Shown here in pieces: positions 1 through 5,106 of a DNA stretch of 5,106 nucleotides. This DNA is from Solirubrobacterales bacterium (GTDB lineage Bacteria > Actinomycetota > Thermoleophilia > Solirubrobacterales > Solirubrobacteraceae): contig JAPLCH010000092.1 in assembly GCA_026392325.1 (NCBI GenBank), forward strand, positions 1 through 5,106. The letters run 5' to 3'. Position 1 is the first letter of the stretch; every line of letters starts with the position of its first letter. The translations under genes were made by a program, and so were the position numbers. The notes beneath the pieces were generated by a model. The model was given only the letters and a program-made list of their open reading frames with translations, was not told the DNA's origin and did no database searches.

Positions 1-527
1 ACTTCAGGGCGACCCAAGGCTGCCAAGAGTCCCAGAACCCAGGCGCGCCCTGAACGGCCACGGACAGCCTGTTCAACTGCGATCAGAAGGAATAGTGCAA
101 CCAACGGTTCCATCAGCCCGCCAGCAGCATCCGTAGCGGCCGGGACGAAGAGCGTGGCTAGCGCTGCTAGCGCTGCGGCCGGGTAGCCGGCCGCGATTCT
201 GCCCAGACGCCAAGCGACCACCGGGATCATGAAGGTTCCCGTGCGGACAATCCAAACCCACACCACTGGGGCTACATCGGGACCGAACCAATTGAACGGA
301 ACCTGTACGAGCACAGGGAACGGCTTCCAGCCAGAAGCGCCCATGCTGTCGAACGAGACGAGGGAAGTTCCCGACAGTTGCCTCGCCCAGACAAGCCATG
401 ACCATGGGTCATAGCTTGGTTCGTGCCCTGCAAGCGCCATTGTAAGTGCAGCAATAAGGCCGCAGACGACCAGTGGTAGCCATCTCAACATGTGTCCATT
501 TTTGGTCCGGGGGGGAACAGCGGTCAT
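1..527 (-). CDS. Partial multi-pass membrane protein, GT-C-like glycosyltransferase candidate (C-terminus outside window)
   Basis: An open reading frame on the minus strand runs without a stop from an ATG at 527 off the left edge, giving about 175 visible residues. An in-frame ATG at 491 is an alternative start. The 527 start has a weak GAAG at 537-540 nine bases upstream; neither start has a strong Shine-Dalgarno site. Numbered from the 491 Met, there is a hydrophobic signal-anchor-like helix at 5-22, then a loop with YDPWSW (27-32) and GWKPFPV (54-60), then hydrophobic helices at roughly 72-93, 99-118, 127-141 and 150-160, ending in a GRPE motif at the edge. A first helix followed by an acidic loop, a W-K-P segment and then many helices resembles actinobacterial membrane proteins predicted to be GT-C-fold (GT39/GT87-like) glycosyltransferases acting on lipid-linked sugars. 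That assignment is inference from memory of the family. A plain 'integral membrane protein' is the safe call. Confidence 0.72.
   Translation of the reverse strand, partial: MTAVPPRTKNGHMLRWLPLVVCGLIAALTMALAGHEPSYDPWSWLVWARQLSGTSLVSFDSMGASGWKPFPVLVQVPFNWFGPDVAPVVWVWIVRTGTFMIPVVAWRLGRIAAGYPAAALAALATLFVPAATDAAGGLMEPLVALFLLIAVEQAVRGRSGRAWVLGLLAALGRPE
157..174. repeat. Two tandem copies of a 9-bp unit inside the membrane protein gene
   Basis: GCTAGCGCT occurs at 157-165 and again at 166-174 without a gap. Nine bases keep the frame, so on the minus strand it adds one Ala-Leu-Ala unit to an alanine/leucine-rich transmembrane helix. It is probably a small in-frame duplication or chance, with no sign of a functional site. 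Confidence 0.6.
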
Positions 528-577
528 TCGAATCGGCTTCGCGATTAAGGCGGCGGTACCTTCCGTAGTTTGTCGAG

Positions 578-611
578 GTGGGCCAATAACCCCTCTTCTA
601 GTTGGCCTCAC
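578..611 (-). terminator. Possible hairpin downstream of the tRNA gene
   Basis: GGCCAA (581-586) pairs with TTGGCC (602-607). GTG (578-580) pairs with CAC (609-611) across a single bulged base at 608, leaving a 15-base loop. It lies 37 bases beyond the tRNA 3' end on the minus strand and before the next minus-strand gene. No T-tract follows, so it is at best a weak or factor-dependent terminator, or an element of the leader of the downstream membrane protein gene. Confidence 0.3.
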
Positions 612-620
612 ATCAAGCGG

Positions 621-638
621 AGATCAACTGAGTGATCT
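621..638 (-). terminator. Small hairpin just after the tRNA 3' end
   Basis: AGATCA (621-626) and TGATCT (633-638) form a perfect six-pair stem with a six-base loop. It begins nine bases after the last tRNA base in the direction of transcription. No T-run follows. It could help end the tRNA transcript or mark the 3' trailer for processing, but a six-pair AT-containing stem can also arise by chance. Confidence 0.3.
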
Positions 639-647
639 TGACTGAAG

Positions 648-722
648 TAGCGGGGACCGGATTCGAACCGATGACCTCAAGGTTATGAGCCTTGCGAGCT
701 GACCTGGCTGCTCCACCCCGCG
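648..722 (-). tRNA. Initiator tRNA-Met (CAT anticodon)
   Basis: The minus strand folds as a complete 75-base cloverleaf: a seven-base acceptor arm beginning CGCGGGG, a four-pair D stem GAGC/GCTC, an anticodon stem CAAGG/CCTTG around loop CTCATAA, a five-base variable loop AGGTC, a T stem ATCGG/CCGGT with TTCGAAT loop, and discriminator A73. The initiator type is shown by the unpaired C1·U72 position, by A11:U24 in the D stem, and by strong similarity to bacterial initiator tRNAs. CCA is not encoded; the bases after A73 are CTT, so the end must be added by nucleotidyltransferase. Oddity: initiators normally carry three G-C pairs at 29-31:39-41, but here position 29:41 is A-U, leaving only two G-C pairs. 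It delivers formyl-methionine to the ribosomal P site in initiation. Confidence 0.96.
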
Positions 723-732
723 ATGTCAATCG

Positions 733-738
733 ATCATA
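733..738 (-). promoter_or_regulatory. Probable -10 element of the initiator tRNA promoter
   Basis: The minus strand reads TATGAT at 738-733, which ends eleven bases before the first base of the mature tRNA. That would put the transcription start near 726 with only a few leader bases. At 16-18 bp spacing I see no good -35 box. A TTGACA exists at 729-724, but it lies downstream of this -10, so it is not its partner. Confidence 0.4.
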
Positions 739-780
739 GCCAAAACGGTCCGTTGGGCAGACATCCGGGCGGAGAGTCGT

Positions 781-784
781 GGAG
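781..784 (+). promoter_or_regulatory. Shine-Dalgarno site deciding the reductase start
   Basis: GGAG, continuing as GGAGAA, sits nine bases before the ATG at 794, which is good spacing. The upstream GTG at 779 overlaps this site, and its own candidate GGAG (771-774) is only four bases away. I therefore prefer 794 as the start. Confidence 0.6.
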
Positions 785-793
785 AATCAACCA

Positions 794-1732
794 ATGGCGC
801 ACTGCTTCATCACCCGTGAACTCCCGGGCAATTCGCTCGATCGGCTTAGAGCAGCAGGCCATACCGTTGACCAGTGGGAGCCGAGCGAACCTCCTTCCGC
901 CGAAGATTTGAAGGCACGGACGGAGTCAGCTGACGGGCTGCTTTGCCTTCTCACCGACCAGGTCACGGCTGAGCTTGTTGACTCGTCGCCCAGGCTTACA
1001 GTCGTGTCCACAATGGCCGTTGGAGTCGACCACATTGACCTTGTGGCATGCGCACAGCACGGGATCGCAGTGGGCAACACCCCTGGTGTCTTGACAGACG
1101 CAACGGCCGACCTGACAATGGCACTCTTACTCGCCCTGGCACGCCGAATTCCCGAGGGAGTTGAAGCGGTCAGGAACGGCAGTTGGACAACTTGGGACCC
1201 TTCCGGCCTGCTGGGAATGGAGCTCCGGGACAGGACACTCGGAATCGTCGGCGGGGGCAGGATAGGCAAGGCGGTCGCCCAACGTGCTGAAGGCTTTGGG
1301 ATGAAGGTATTGATGAGCGGTCGTGCTGGCGGGCCCAACCCGGGGCTTCCTTTGGTCGAACTCCTCAAGCAGGCCGACATTGTGAGCCTCCACTGTCCAC
1401 TCACTCCAGAAACAGAGCATCTCGTTAACCGGGAGTTCCTCGGGCAGATGCAGAACCACGCCCTCCTGATCAACACGTCACGTGGTCGAGTCGTTGACCA
1501 AGTGGCCCTGGCCAATGCCCTTCACGATGGTCAGATAGGCGGTGCGGGGCTTGATGTGACCGACCCGGAACCGCTCCCAGCTGATGACCCGCTTCTGGCA
1601 GCTCCCAACCTTGTCGTCATCCCCCACCTTGGTTCTGCGACGGTACGCACCAGAGAGGCAATGGCAGAGATCGCAGTCGCGAACCTTCTTGCCGGCCTTG
1701 AAGGCCACAAACTTCCACACCAGGTGACATGA
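794..1732 (+). CDS. D-2-hydroxyacid dehydrogenase, GRHPR-type glyoxylate/hydroxypyruvate reductase
   Basis: This 312-residue cytosolic enzyme of the D-isomer-specific 2-hydroxyacid dehydrogenase family has full family length. It probably reduces glyoxylate to glycolate and hydroxypyruvate to D-glycerate. The substrate-binding loop STMAVGVDHID is at 72-82, followed by NTPGVLTDATAD (95-106). The dinucleotide fold has GGGRIG at 153-158. The second strand ends in SGR (175-177) rather than an acidic residue, which favours NADPH over NADH, as in the human GRHPR enzyme. The catalytic triad is visible as Arg230 (NTSRG), Glu259 (DPEPLP) and His278 (PHLGSAT). The segment from DPEPLP through HLGSATVRTREAM is the part most like GRHPR. 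The ATG at 794 has the better ribosome site; GTG at 779 would add five residues. The stop overlaps the next start as ATGA, implying co-translation with the Ppx/GppA gene. The 71 bases between this start and the divergent tRNA are so short that its promoter may extend into the tRNA gene. The family is certain; the exact substrate is inferred. Confidence 0.93.
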   Translation: MAHCFITRELPGNSLDRLRAAGHTVDQWEPSEPPSAEDLKARTESADGLLCLLTDQVTAELVDSSPRLTVVSTMAVGVDHIDLVACAQHGIAVGNTPGVLTDATADLTMALLLALARRIPEGVEAVRNGSWTTWDPSGLLGMELRDRTLGIVGGGRIGKAVAQRAEGFGMKVLMSGRAGGPNPGLPLVELLKQADIVSLHCPLTPETEHLVNREFLGQMQNHALLINTSRGRVVDQVALANALHDGQIGGAGLDVTDPEPLPADDPLLAAPNLVVIPHLGSATVRTREAMAEIAVANLLAGLEGHKLPHQVT

Positions 1733-2682
1733 GCAACCAACCAATCGTCAAAGCAGCAGTTGATATCGGGACCAATTCCACCCGGTTGCTCGTCTGCTCA
1801 ATTACACGAAACCCGGATGGACGCCTCTCACTGGCGGACCTTGAGCGTCACTCCGTCGTAACCCGTCTGGGCGACGGCGTTGATACAACTGGACGGTTGT
1901 CAGATGAGGCAATGAAGCGAGTGGTTGACACCCTCAACAAGTACCTCGCGATAGTCAACCTCTACCCGATTCGCTCAATCACCGGAGTCCTGACGAGCGC
2001 AGGCCGCGACGCTTCCAATGCGGCTGACCTGACTCGGCTTATTGCCCGGGAGACCGGAATTGACGTGCGACTTATTGGAGGAGACGAGGAAGCGAACCTG
2101 AGCTTCTCTGGGGCCACAAGTGAAGTGGAGACGGATGGGCGCAACCTGCTCGTGTGTGATGTGGGCGGCGGCTCAACGGAACTGATCACAGGACAGGTTG
2201 GTGCGGTTGATTTCCATGTGTCTCTGCCAGCCGGGGTTGTTCGACAGAGCGAGCGCCACCTTCATTCCGACCCTCCCACCGCAGAGGAGCTTGAGTCCGC
2301 AGCTCTGGAAATCCGCGCCCTGATCGAAGCGAATGTTCCAGCGGAAGTCCGTTCATCGGTAGATGCCTGCATCGCAGTCGCCGGAACCGCCACGACGCTG
2401 TCAGCCATTGACCAAGACCTTGAACCGTATGACCCCGCCCGCGTACACGGCTCGACGGTGACCGTTGACCGCTCAAGGGAGATACTCAAGCGGATTGCAG
2501 AGCTTCCATTGGCTCAACGAGTCAATGTGGATGGCCTTCACCCGGATCGTGCCCCGACGGCAGTCGCAGGGGCCGTAATTCTCTGTGAGATTCTCGACGC
2601 CTTTGGCCTTGACAGCTTCGAAGCTTCAGAGCACGACATCCTCCGGGGCGAAGTACTGCGCGTCACAAACACGGCGGGCTGA
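1729..2682 (+). CDS. ppx: Ppx/GppA-family exopolyphosphatase / pppGpp phosphohydrolase, short form
   Basis: This 317-residue protein of the ASKHA (actin/Hsp70-like) phosphatase superfamily releases phosphate from the ends of polyphosphate, or converts pppGpp to ppGpp. Motifs appear in order: phosphate-1 loop AVDIGTNSTRL (10-20); TSAGRDASN (89-97); the catalytic acidic pair in GGDEEA (117-122); phosphate-2 DVGGGSTEL (144-152); and the adenosine-type loop GTATTLSAI (219-227). It is the two-domain form without the C-terminal HD-like domains of E. coli Ppx (about 510 residues), similar in length to mycobacterial short Ppx proteins. The usual R-A-D motif near the C-terminus reads RAP (274-276) here, a deviation. 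The start lies inside the preceding stop (ATGA) with AGGTG at 1722-1726, so translation is coupled to the reductase. A strong hairpin covers its stop codon. Choosing between Ppx and GppA activity is not possible from sequence alone. Confidence 0.93.
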   Translation: MSNQPIVKAAVDIGTNSTRLLVCSITRNPDGRLSLADLERHSVVTRLGDGVDTTGRLSDEAMKRVVDTLNKYLAIVNLYPIRSITGVLTSAGRDASNAADLTRLIARETGIDVRLIGGDEEANLSFSGATSEVETDGRNLLVCDVGGGSTELITGQVGAVDFHVSLPAGVVRQSERHLHSDPPTAEELESAALEIRALIEANVPAEVRSSVDACIAVAGTATTLSAIDQDLEPYDPARVHGSTVTVDRSREILKRIAELPLAQRVNVDGLHPDRAPTAVAGAVILCEILDAFGLDSFEASEHDILRGEVLRVTNTAG

Positions 2683-2699
2683 CGCTCAAGCGCCAGCCC
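2676..2699. terminator. Hairpin terminator between convergent operons
   Basis: GGGCTG (2676-2681) pairs with CAGCCC (2694-2699). After one A·C mismatch, CGC (2683-2685) pairs with GCG (2690-2692) around a TCAA loop. The stem is symmetric, so it can act on both strands. It overlaps the last two codons of the Ppx/GppA gene and sits 13 bases past the stop of the convergent ThDP enzyme. No T-tract follows on the plus strand; on the minus strand only a short GTGTTTGTG follows. It is best read as a bidirectional terminator of the T-poor kind frequent in actinobacteria. Confidence 0.55.
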
Positions 2700-2711
2700 T
2701 ACCGCTGTGAC

Positions 2712-4370
2712 TTAAGCCAGGTTGCTGCGCCGTGGGTAAACGACCGTCGGGTCAGTGAGTACGTTGACCAGAGCCGGCTTCCCACACGAGAATGCGCGCT
2801 CGAGCGCAGGACGGAGGTCCTGAGGCTGGGTTACATACTCGCCGTGCCCTCCAAGTGCCTCAACAACCTTCTCGTAGTGAAGCTCGGGCTGGAGGTCAGC
2901 CGCAACTGAGTAGCCGTACAGGTACTCCATCGGATGCTTCTCAAGTGCCCAGATCCCGTTGTTGCCCATCACGCCGACAACCTGGACTCCGTGACGCACA
3001 AGAGTGTCGAACTCCATTCCGCTGAAGCCAAAGGCGCCGTCGCCAAGAATCAGGACGACCTGACGCTCAGGGTGCGCGATCTTTGCGGCAAGTGCCTGTC
3101 CGGGGCCGGCGCCAAGGCAGCCGTAGGGGCCCGGGTCAAGCCAGGAGCCCGGAACATAAGAGTCAATGACACGGCCTGCGTAAGAACCAAAGTCGCCTGC
3201 GTCAACGACCACGATGGCATCGCGATCAATGAACTGTGCAAGCTCCTTGTAGAGGCGCATTGGATGCAGCGGCCCACGTGGGTCGTTCATCTCCTCTTGC
3301 TCAGCAGCTCGTTTCTCTGCTTCGACTGCTGCGGTTGATGCAAGCCAGTCGGCGGTGTCAAGCCTTCCGCCAACAGCCTCACGGAGTGCTGCAAGAGTTG
3401 CGGGCATTGCGCCGTACAGCTCAGCCTCGACCTGGCGTGGGTGAGCGCGCTCAGGCTTTGCGACGTCAAGGACGATCAACTTGGTGTCTTCTCCGAAGCT
3501 TGCTCCAAAGCCGAGGCGGAAGTCCATTGGGACTCCAATCACAAGGGCAACATCGGCGCCTTGCAGGGTTGCGCTGCGCGCCCTGGAGCGGAAGATTTCA
3601 CTGTCAGCCGGGATTGAGCCACGGGCCATGCCATTGACGGCAGCCGGAATGCCCAGTTCCTCACAGAACTTGAGCAGTTCAACTTCACCGCGTCCCCACC
3701 AGAGGTTTGTTCCCGCCATCACAGCCGGCCGCTCCGCGTTCTTCAGAAGCTCAATTGCGCGATCCATGTCGGCGCCTTCGATTGCTGGCCCCGCCCACGG
3801 TGTGGGTGGAGTTGCATCGGTGCCGCAGTCTGGTGCAGCTTGGAAGACATAGTCCATCGGGAAATCGAGGAATGTCGGTCCGGACGGAGACGAAAGGGAG
3901 ATGTCGAGGGCCTTGTCAACCATTCCTGGAATCTCAGCAGTTGACATTGGCGTCCCGGAAAACTTGACAAGTGGGTCAACGAAAGGAAGGTGGTCGATCT
4001 CCTGAAGGGAGCCCATTCCCCAGCGCATCTGTGGTGCGCGTCCACCGAGAACGAGGATCGGTGAGTTGTTCATCAACGCTCCGCCGATACCGCTCAGTCC
4101 ATTGGTTACCCCTGGGCCAGCTGTCAGAGCGGCAACGCCGGGTTCACGCGTGACCTTCGCCCAGCCTTCCGCTGCAAATACGGCGGTCTGCTCGTGGCGA
4201 ACATCAACAATGTCGATCCCTTCCTCTTTGCACCCGTCAAAGATGCTGAAGATGTGGCCACCCGAAAGGGTGAACAGTTTGGAAACTCCATAAGCCTTAA
4301 GTCGGCGTGCGATCAGCCGGCCGCCATGGAGTTCTGCGGATGTAGTTGTTGTTTCGTCTGTAGCGCTCAT
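2712..4370 (-). CDS. ilvG: IlvG-like thiamine-diphosphate enzyme (acetolactate synthase family; actual reaction uncertain)
   Basis: This is a 552-residue three-domain ThDP enzyme. The N-terminal pyrimidine-binding domain has FTLSGGH (about 33-39), the ThDP-activating glutamate in RHEQTA (about Glu60) and the TAGPGVTN loop (83-90). The central domain has MAGTNLWWG (about 217-225) and a VPMDFRLGFG segment. The C-terminal pyrophosphate domain has the metal-binding GDGAFGF…NN motif (about 442-470). Overall wording and the C-terminal end YPRRSNLA match what I recall of mycobacterial IlvG (Rv1820). Acetolactate synthase condenses two pyruvates for branched-chain amino acid synthesis. However, the GQHQMWAAQ-type motif expected before the GDG motif is absent; in its place is IDSY.P..WLDPGPYGCLGAGPG, followed by FGFSGME. 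This resembles oxalyl-CoA decarboxylase and 2-hydroxyacyl-CoA lyase. No regulatory small subunit (ilvN/ilvH) is nearby. Glyoxylate carboligase is unlikely because the activating Glu is present. The start overlaps the stop of the BrkB gene (ATGA), with a weak TAAGG 11 bases upstream. Confidence 0.9.
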   Translation of the reverse strand: MSATDETTTTSAELHGGRLIARRLKAYGVSKLFTLSGGHIFSIFDGCKEEGIDIVDVRHEQTAVFAAEGWAKVTREPGVAALTAGPGVTNGLSGIGGALMNNSPILVLGGRAPQMRWGMGSLQEIDHLPFVDPLVKFSGTPMSTAEIPGMVDKALDISLSSPSGPTFLDFPMDYVFQAAPDCGTDATPPTPWAGPAIEGADMDRAIELLKNAERPAVMAGTNLWWGRGEVELLKFCEELGIPAAVNGMARGSIPADSEIFRSRARSATLQGADVALVIGVPMDFRLGFGASFGEDTKLIVLDVAKPERAHPRQVEAELYGAMPATLAALREAVGGRLDTADWLASTAAVEAEKRAAEQEEMNDPRGPLHPMRLYKELAQFIDRDAIVVVDAGDFGSYAGRVIDSYVPGSWLDPGPYGCLGAGPGQALAAKIAHPERQVVLILGDGAFGFSGMEFDTLVRHGVQVVGVMGNNGIWALEKHPMEYLYGYSVAADLQPELHYEKVVEALGGHGEYVTQPQDLRPALERAFSCGKPALVNVLTDPTVVYPRRSNLA

Positions 4371-5106
4371 ATGGTTCGCAACCTTACCTTCTCCAGTGTC
4401 TCGGCCTCTGATGCGGGACCACTCTCAGCCCTGTTATGACGTTCCAGCAGCCACGCATTCAACTCCGCCCCAAGGAGAATGAAGAGTGCGACCAGATAGA
4501 ACCATGCAAGGACAATCACCAGGAACACTGCCGTGGTTCCAAAGCGCCAGACCGCGCTCACATGGGTCAGGTAGTACGGGAACACTGCATCGGTGACTGC
4601 AATCGCCAGAGTGCATGCGAGGGCTCCTGGCCAGACGGCCTTCCATGGCAGGCGCCCATTGGGTCCAAGCGCAAAGATCGCCCAAAGCGAGCAGAAGAGA
4701 GTCAGTAGACCGAGGGCCAAAGATGTGGCGAGCGCTCCCCCTGGAACATTTGCCAGACCGAATGGAAGGTCATTGCGCGCGGCTGCCAACGCACTCTGCG
4801 CTACGGGCACAGCGACAGTCGCTGCCATGAATGCCACAACTAGCCAAAGCATGGCAAGCGAAAAGCGCTTCTGGCGCAGCCAGCCTCGCCCGGGCAGGTT
4901 GTAGATACGGCCAAATGCAGTGTCAATGGAACCCCAGAAGCTCATGCCAGTCCAAACACTGACTACGAGCGCGACTATTCCCGTACTTGCCGCCCCTGAC
5001 CGAATTCGGGTCAGGAGTCCTTGGAGCGTGGAGTCTGCCGGTCCGGGAAAGATCGCACCAAGATCCCTTGATATCGCCTGCTCAAACTCTGCGGAACCGG
5101 CGACCC
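4367..5106 (-). CDS. YihY/BrkB-family (UPF0761) inner-membrane protein, partial (N-terminus outside window)
   Basis: The minus-strand frame is open from the right edge, giving 245 visible residues; the internal Met at 4945 is not the start. The sequence before it (residues 1-53 of the visible part) is open and family-like, with an amphipathic stretch followed by a helix around TGIVALVVSVWTGMSFW. Further hydrophobic helices lie at about 80-102, 118-145, 152-175 and 183-212. Typical family marks are the tryptophan and Pro-Gly in WKAVWPGAL, the Y-Y-L after the fourth helix, and the final WFYLVALFILLGAELNAWL, ending in a charged cytosolic tail. The family includes E. coli YihY and Bordetella BrkB; its biochemical role is unsettled, and the old RNase BN name is wrong. 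It overlaps the downstream IlvG-like gene by four bases, so the two are likely co-transcribed from a promoter beyond the window. The missing N-terminus is expected to be short, perhaps 60 to 100 residues. Confidence 0.88.
   Translation of the reverse strand, partial: VAGSAEFEQAISRDLGAIFPGPADSTLQGLLTRIRSGAASTGIVALVVSVWTGMSFWGSIDTAFGRIYNLPGRGWLRQKRFSLAMLWLVVAFMAATVAVPVAQSALAAARNDLPFGLANVPGGALATSLALGLLTLFCSLWAIFALGPNGRLPWKAVWPGALACTLAIAVTDAVFPYYLTHVSAVWRFGTTAVFLVIVLAWFYLVALFILLGAELNAWLLERHNRAESGPASEAETLEKVRLRTI
4995..5015. repeat. Near-perfect 21-bp inverted repeat inside the BrkB gene
   Basis: CCTGACCGAA (4995-5004) is the reverse complement of the following TTCGGGTCAGG (5005-5015) except for one extra G. 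There is no loop at the centre (GAATTC), so it looks more like a dyad protein-binding site than an RNA hairpin. It lies in coding sequence (LLTRIRS), so chance cannot be excluded. Confidence 0.45.

Noticed and set aside
73..405. 110-residue minus-strand frame within the membrane protein region
   Set aside because: It overlaps the longer open frame 1-527 on the same strand in another phase. That frame encodes regular hydrophobic helices, while this one has no hydrophobic pattern or motif.
724..729. TTGACA on the minus strand as a -35 box
   Set aside because: It lies just before the tRNA 5' end and downstream of the TATGAT. A matching -10 would fall inside the tRNA, so it is probably chance.
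787..1515. 242-residue open frame on the minus strand opposite the reductase gene
   Set aside because: It is fully antisense to a gene with intact catalytic motifs, and its product is rich in Ser, Arg and Thr without any recognisable domain. It is a shadow frame typical of GC-rich DNA.
2712..4370. Glyoxylate carboligase working with the nearby glyoxylate reductase
   Set aside because: Glyoxylate carboligase lacks the ThDP-activating glutamate (it has Val), whereas RHEQT here keeps it. The two genes are also in convergent, separate operons with a hairpin between them, so a shared pathway is not supported.
4367..4945. Complete 192-residue membrane protein starting at the internal Met at 4945
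   Set aside because: The frame stays open and family-like to the right edge. The BrkB fold needs the N-terminal helices, so this is a piece of a larger truncated gene.
1..5106. Defence island, phage, transposon, CRISPR or toxin-antitoxin system
   Set aside because: All long frames have housekeeping-type matches. I found no direct repeats with spacers, no transposase or integrase motifs, and no duplicated tRNA end that would mark an insertion.

Overview
The window looks like an ordinary chromosomal stretch from a moderately GC-rich actinobacterium. Three things suggest this: an initiator tRNA with a C1·U72 mismatch and no encoded CCA, a ThDP enzyme very like the actinobacterial IlvG type, and a membrane protein of the 'YDPWSW…GWKP' kind. 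The lineage is an inference from sequence character, not a placement. No phage, transposon, CRISPR or toxin-antitoxin element is visible.

Layout, left to right. Positions 1-527 (minus) hold the N-terminal part of a multi-pass membrane protein that runs off the left edge; it is probably a GT-C-like glycosyltransferase. Positions 528-647 are non-coding, with two modest hairpins. Positions 648-722 (minus) are an initiator tRNA-Met. Diverging from it is a two-gene plus-strand operon: a GRHPR-type glyoxylate/hydroxypyruvate reductase (794-1732) and a short Ppx/GppA-family phosphatase (1729-2682), joined by an ATGA overlap. A strong hairpin at 2676-2699 separates this operon from a convergent minus-strand pair. 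That pair is a YihY/BrkB-family membrane protein, truncated by the right edge (4367-5106), followed by an IlvG-like ThDP enzyme (2712-4370), again with an ATGA overlap.

The genes do not form an obvious single pathway. The reductase acts on two-carbon and three-carbon oxoacids. The Ppx/GppA protein acts on polyphosphate or (p)ppGpp. The ThDP enzyme is usually annotated as acetolactate synthase, but its C-terminal half carries motifs resembling oxalyl-CoA decarboxylase and 2-hydroxyacyl-CoA lyase, so its real reaction is open. The best leads are this ThDP enzyme and the initiator tRNA, which lacks one of the three conserved G-C pairs of the anticodon stem. No clearly new system was found.
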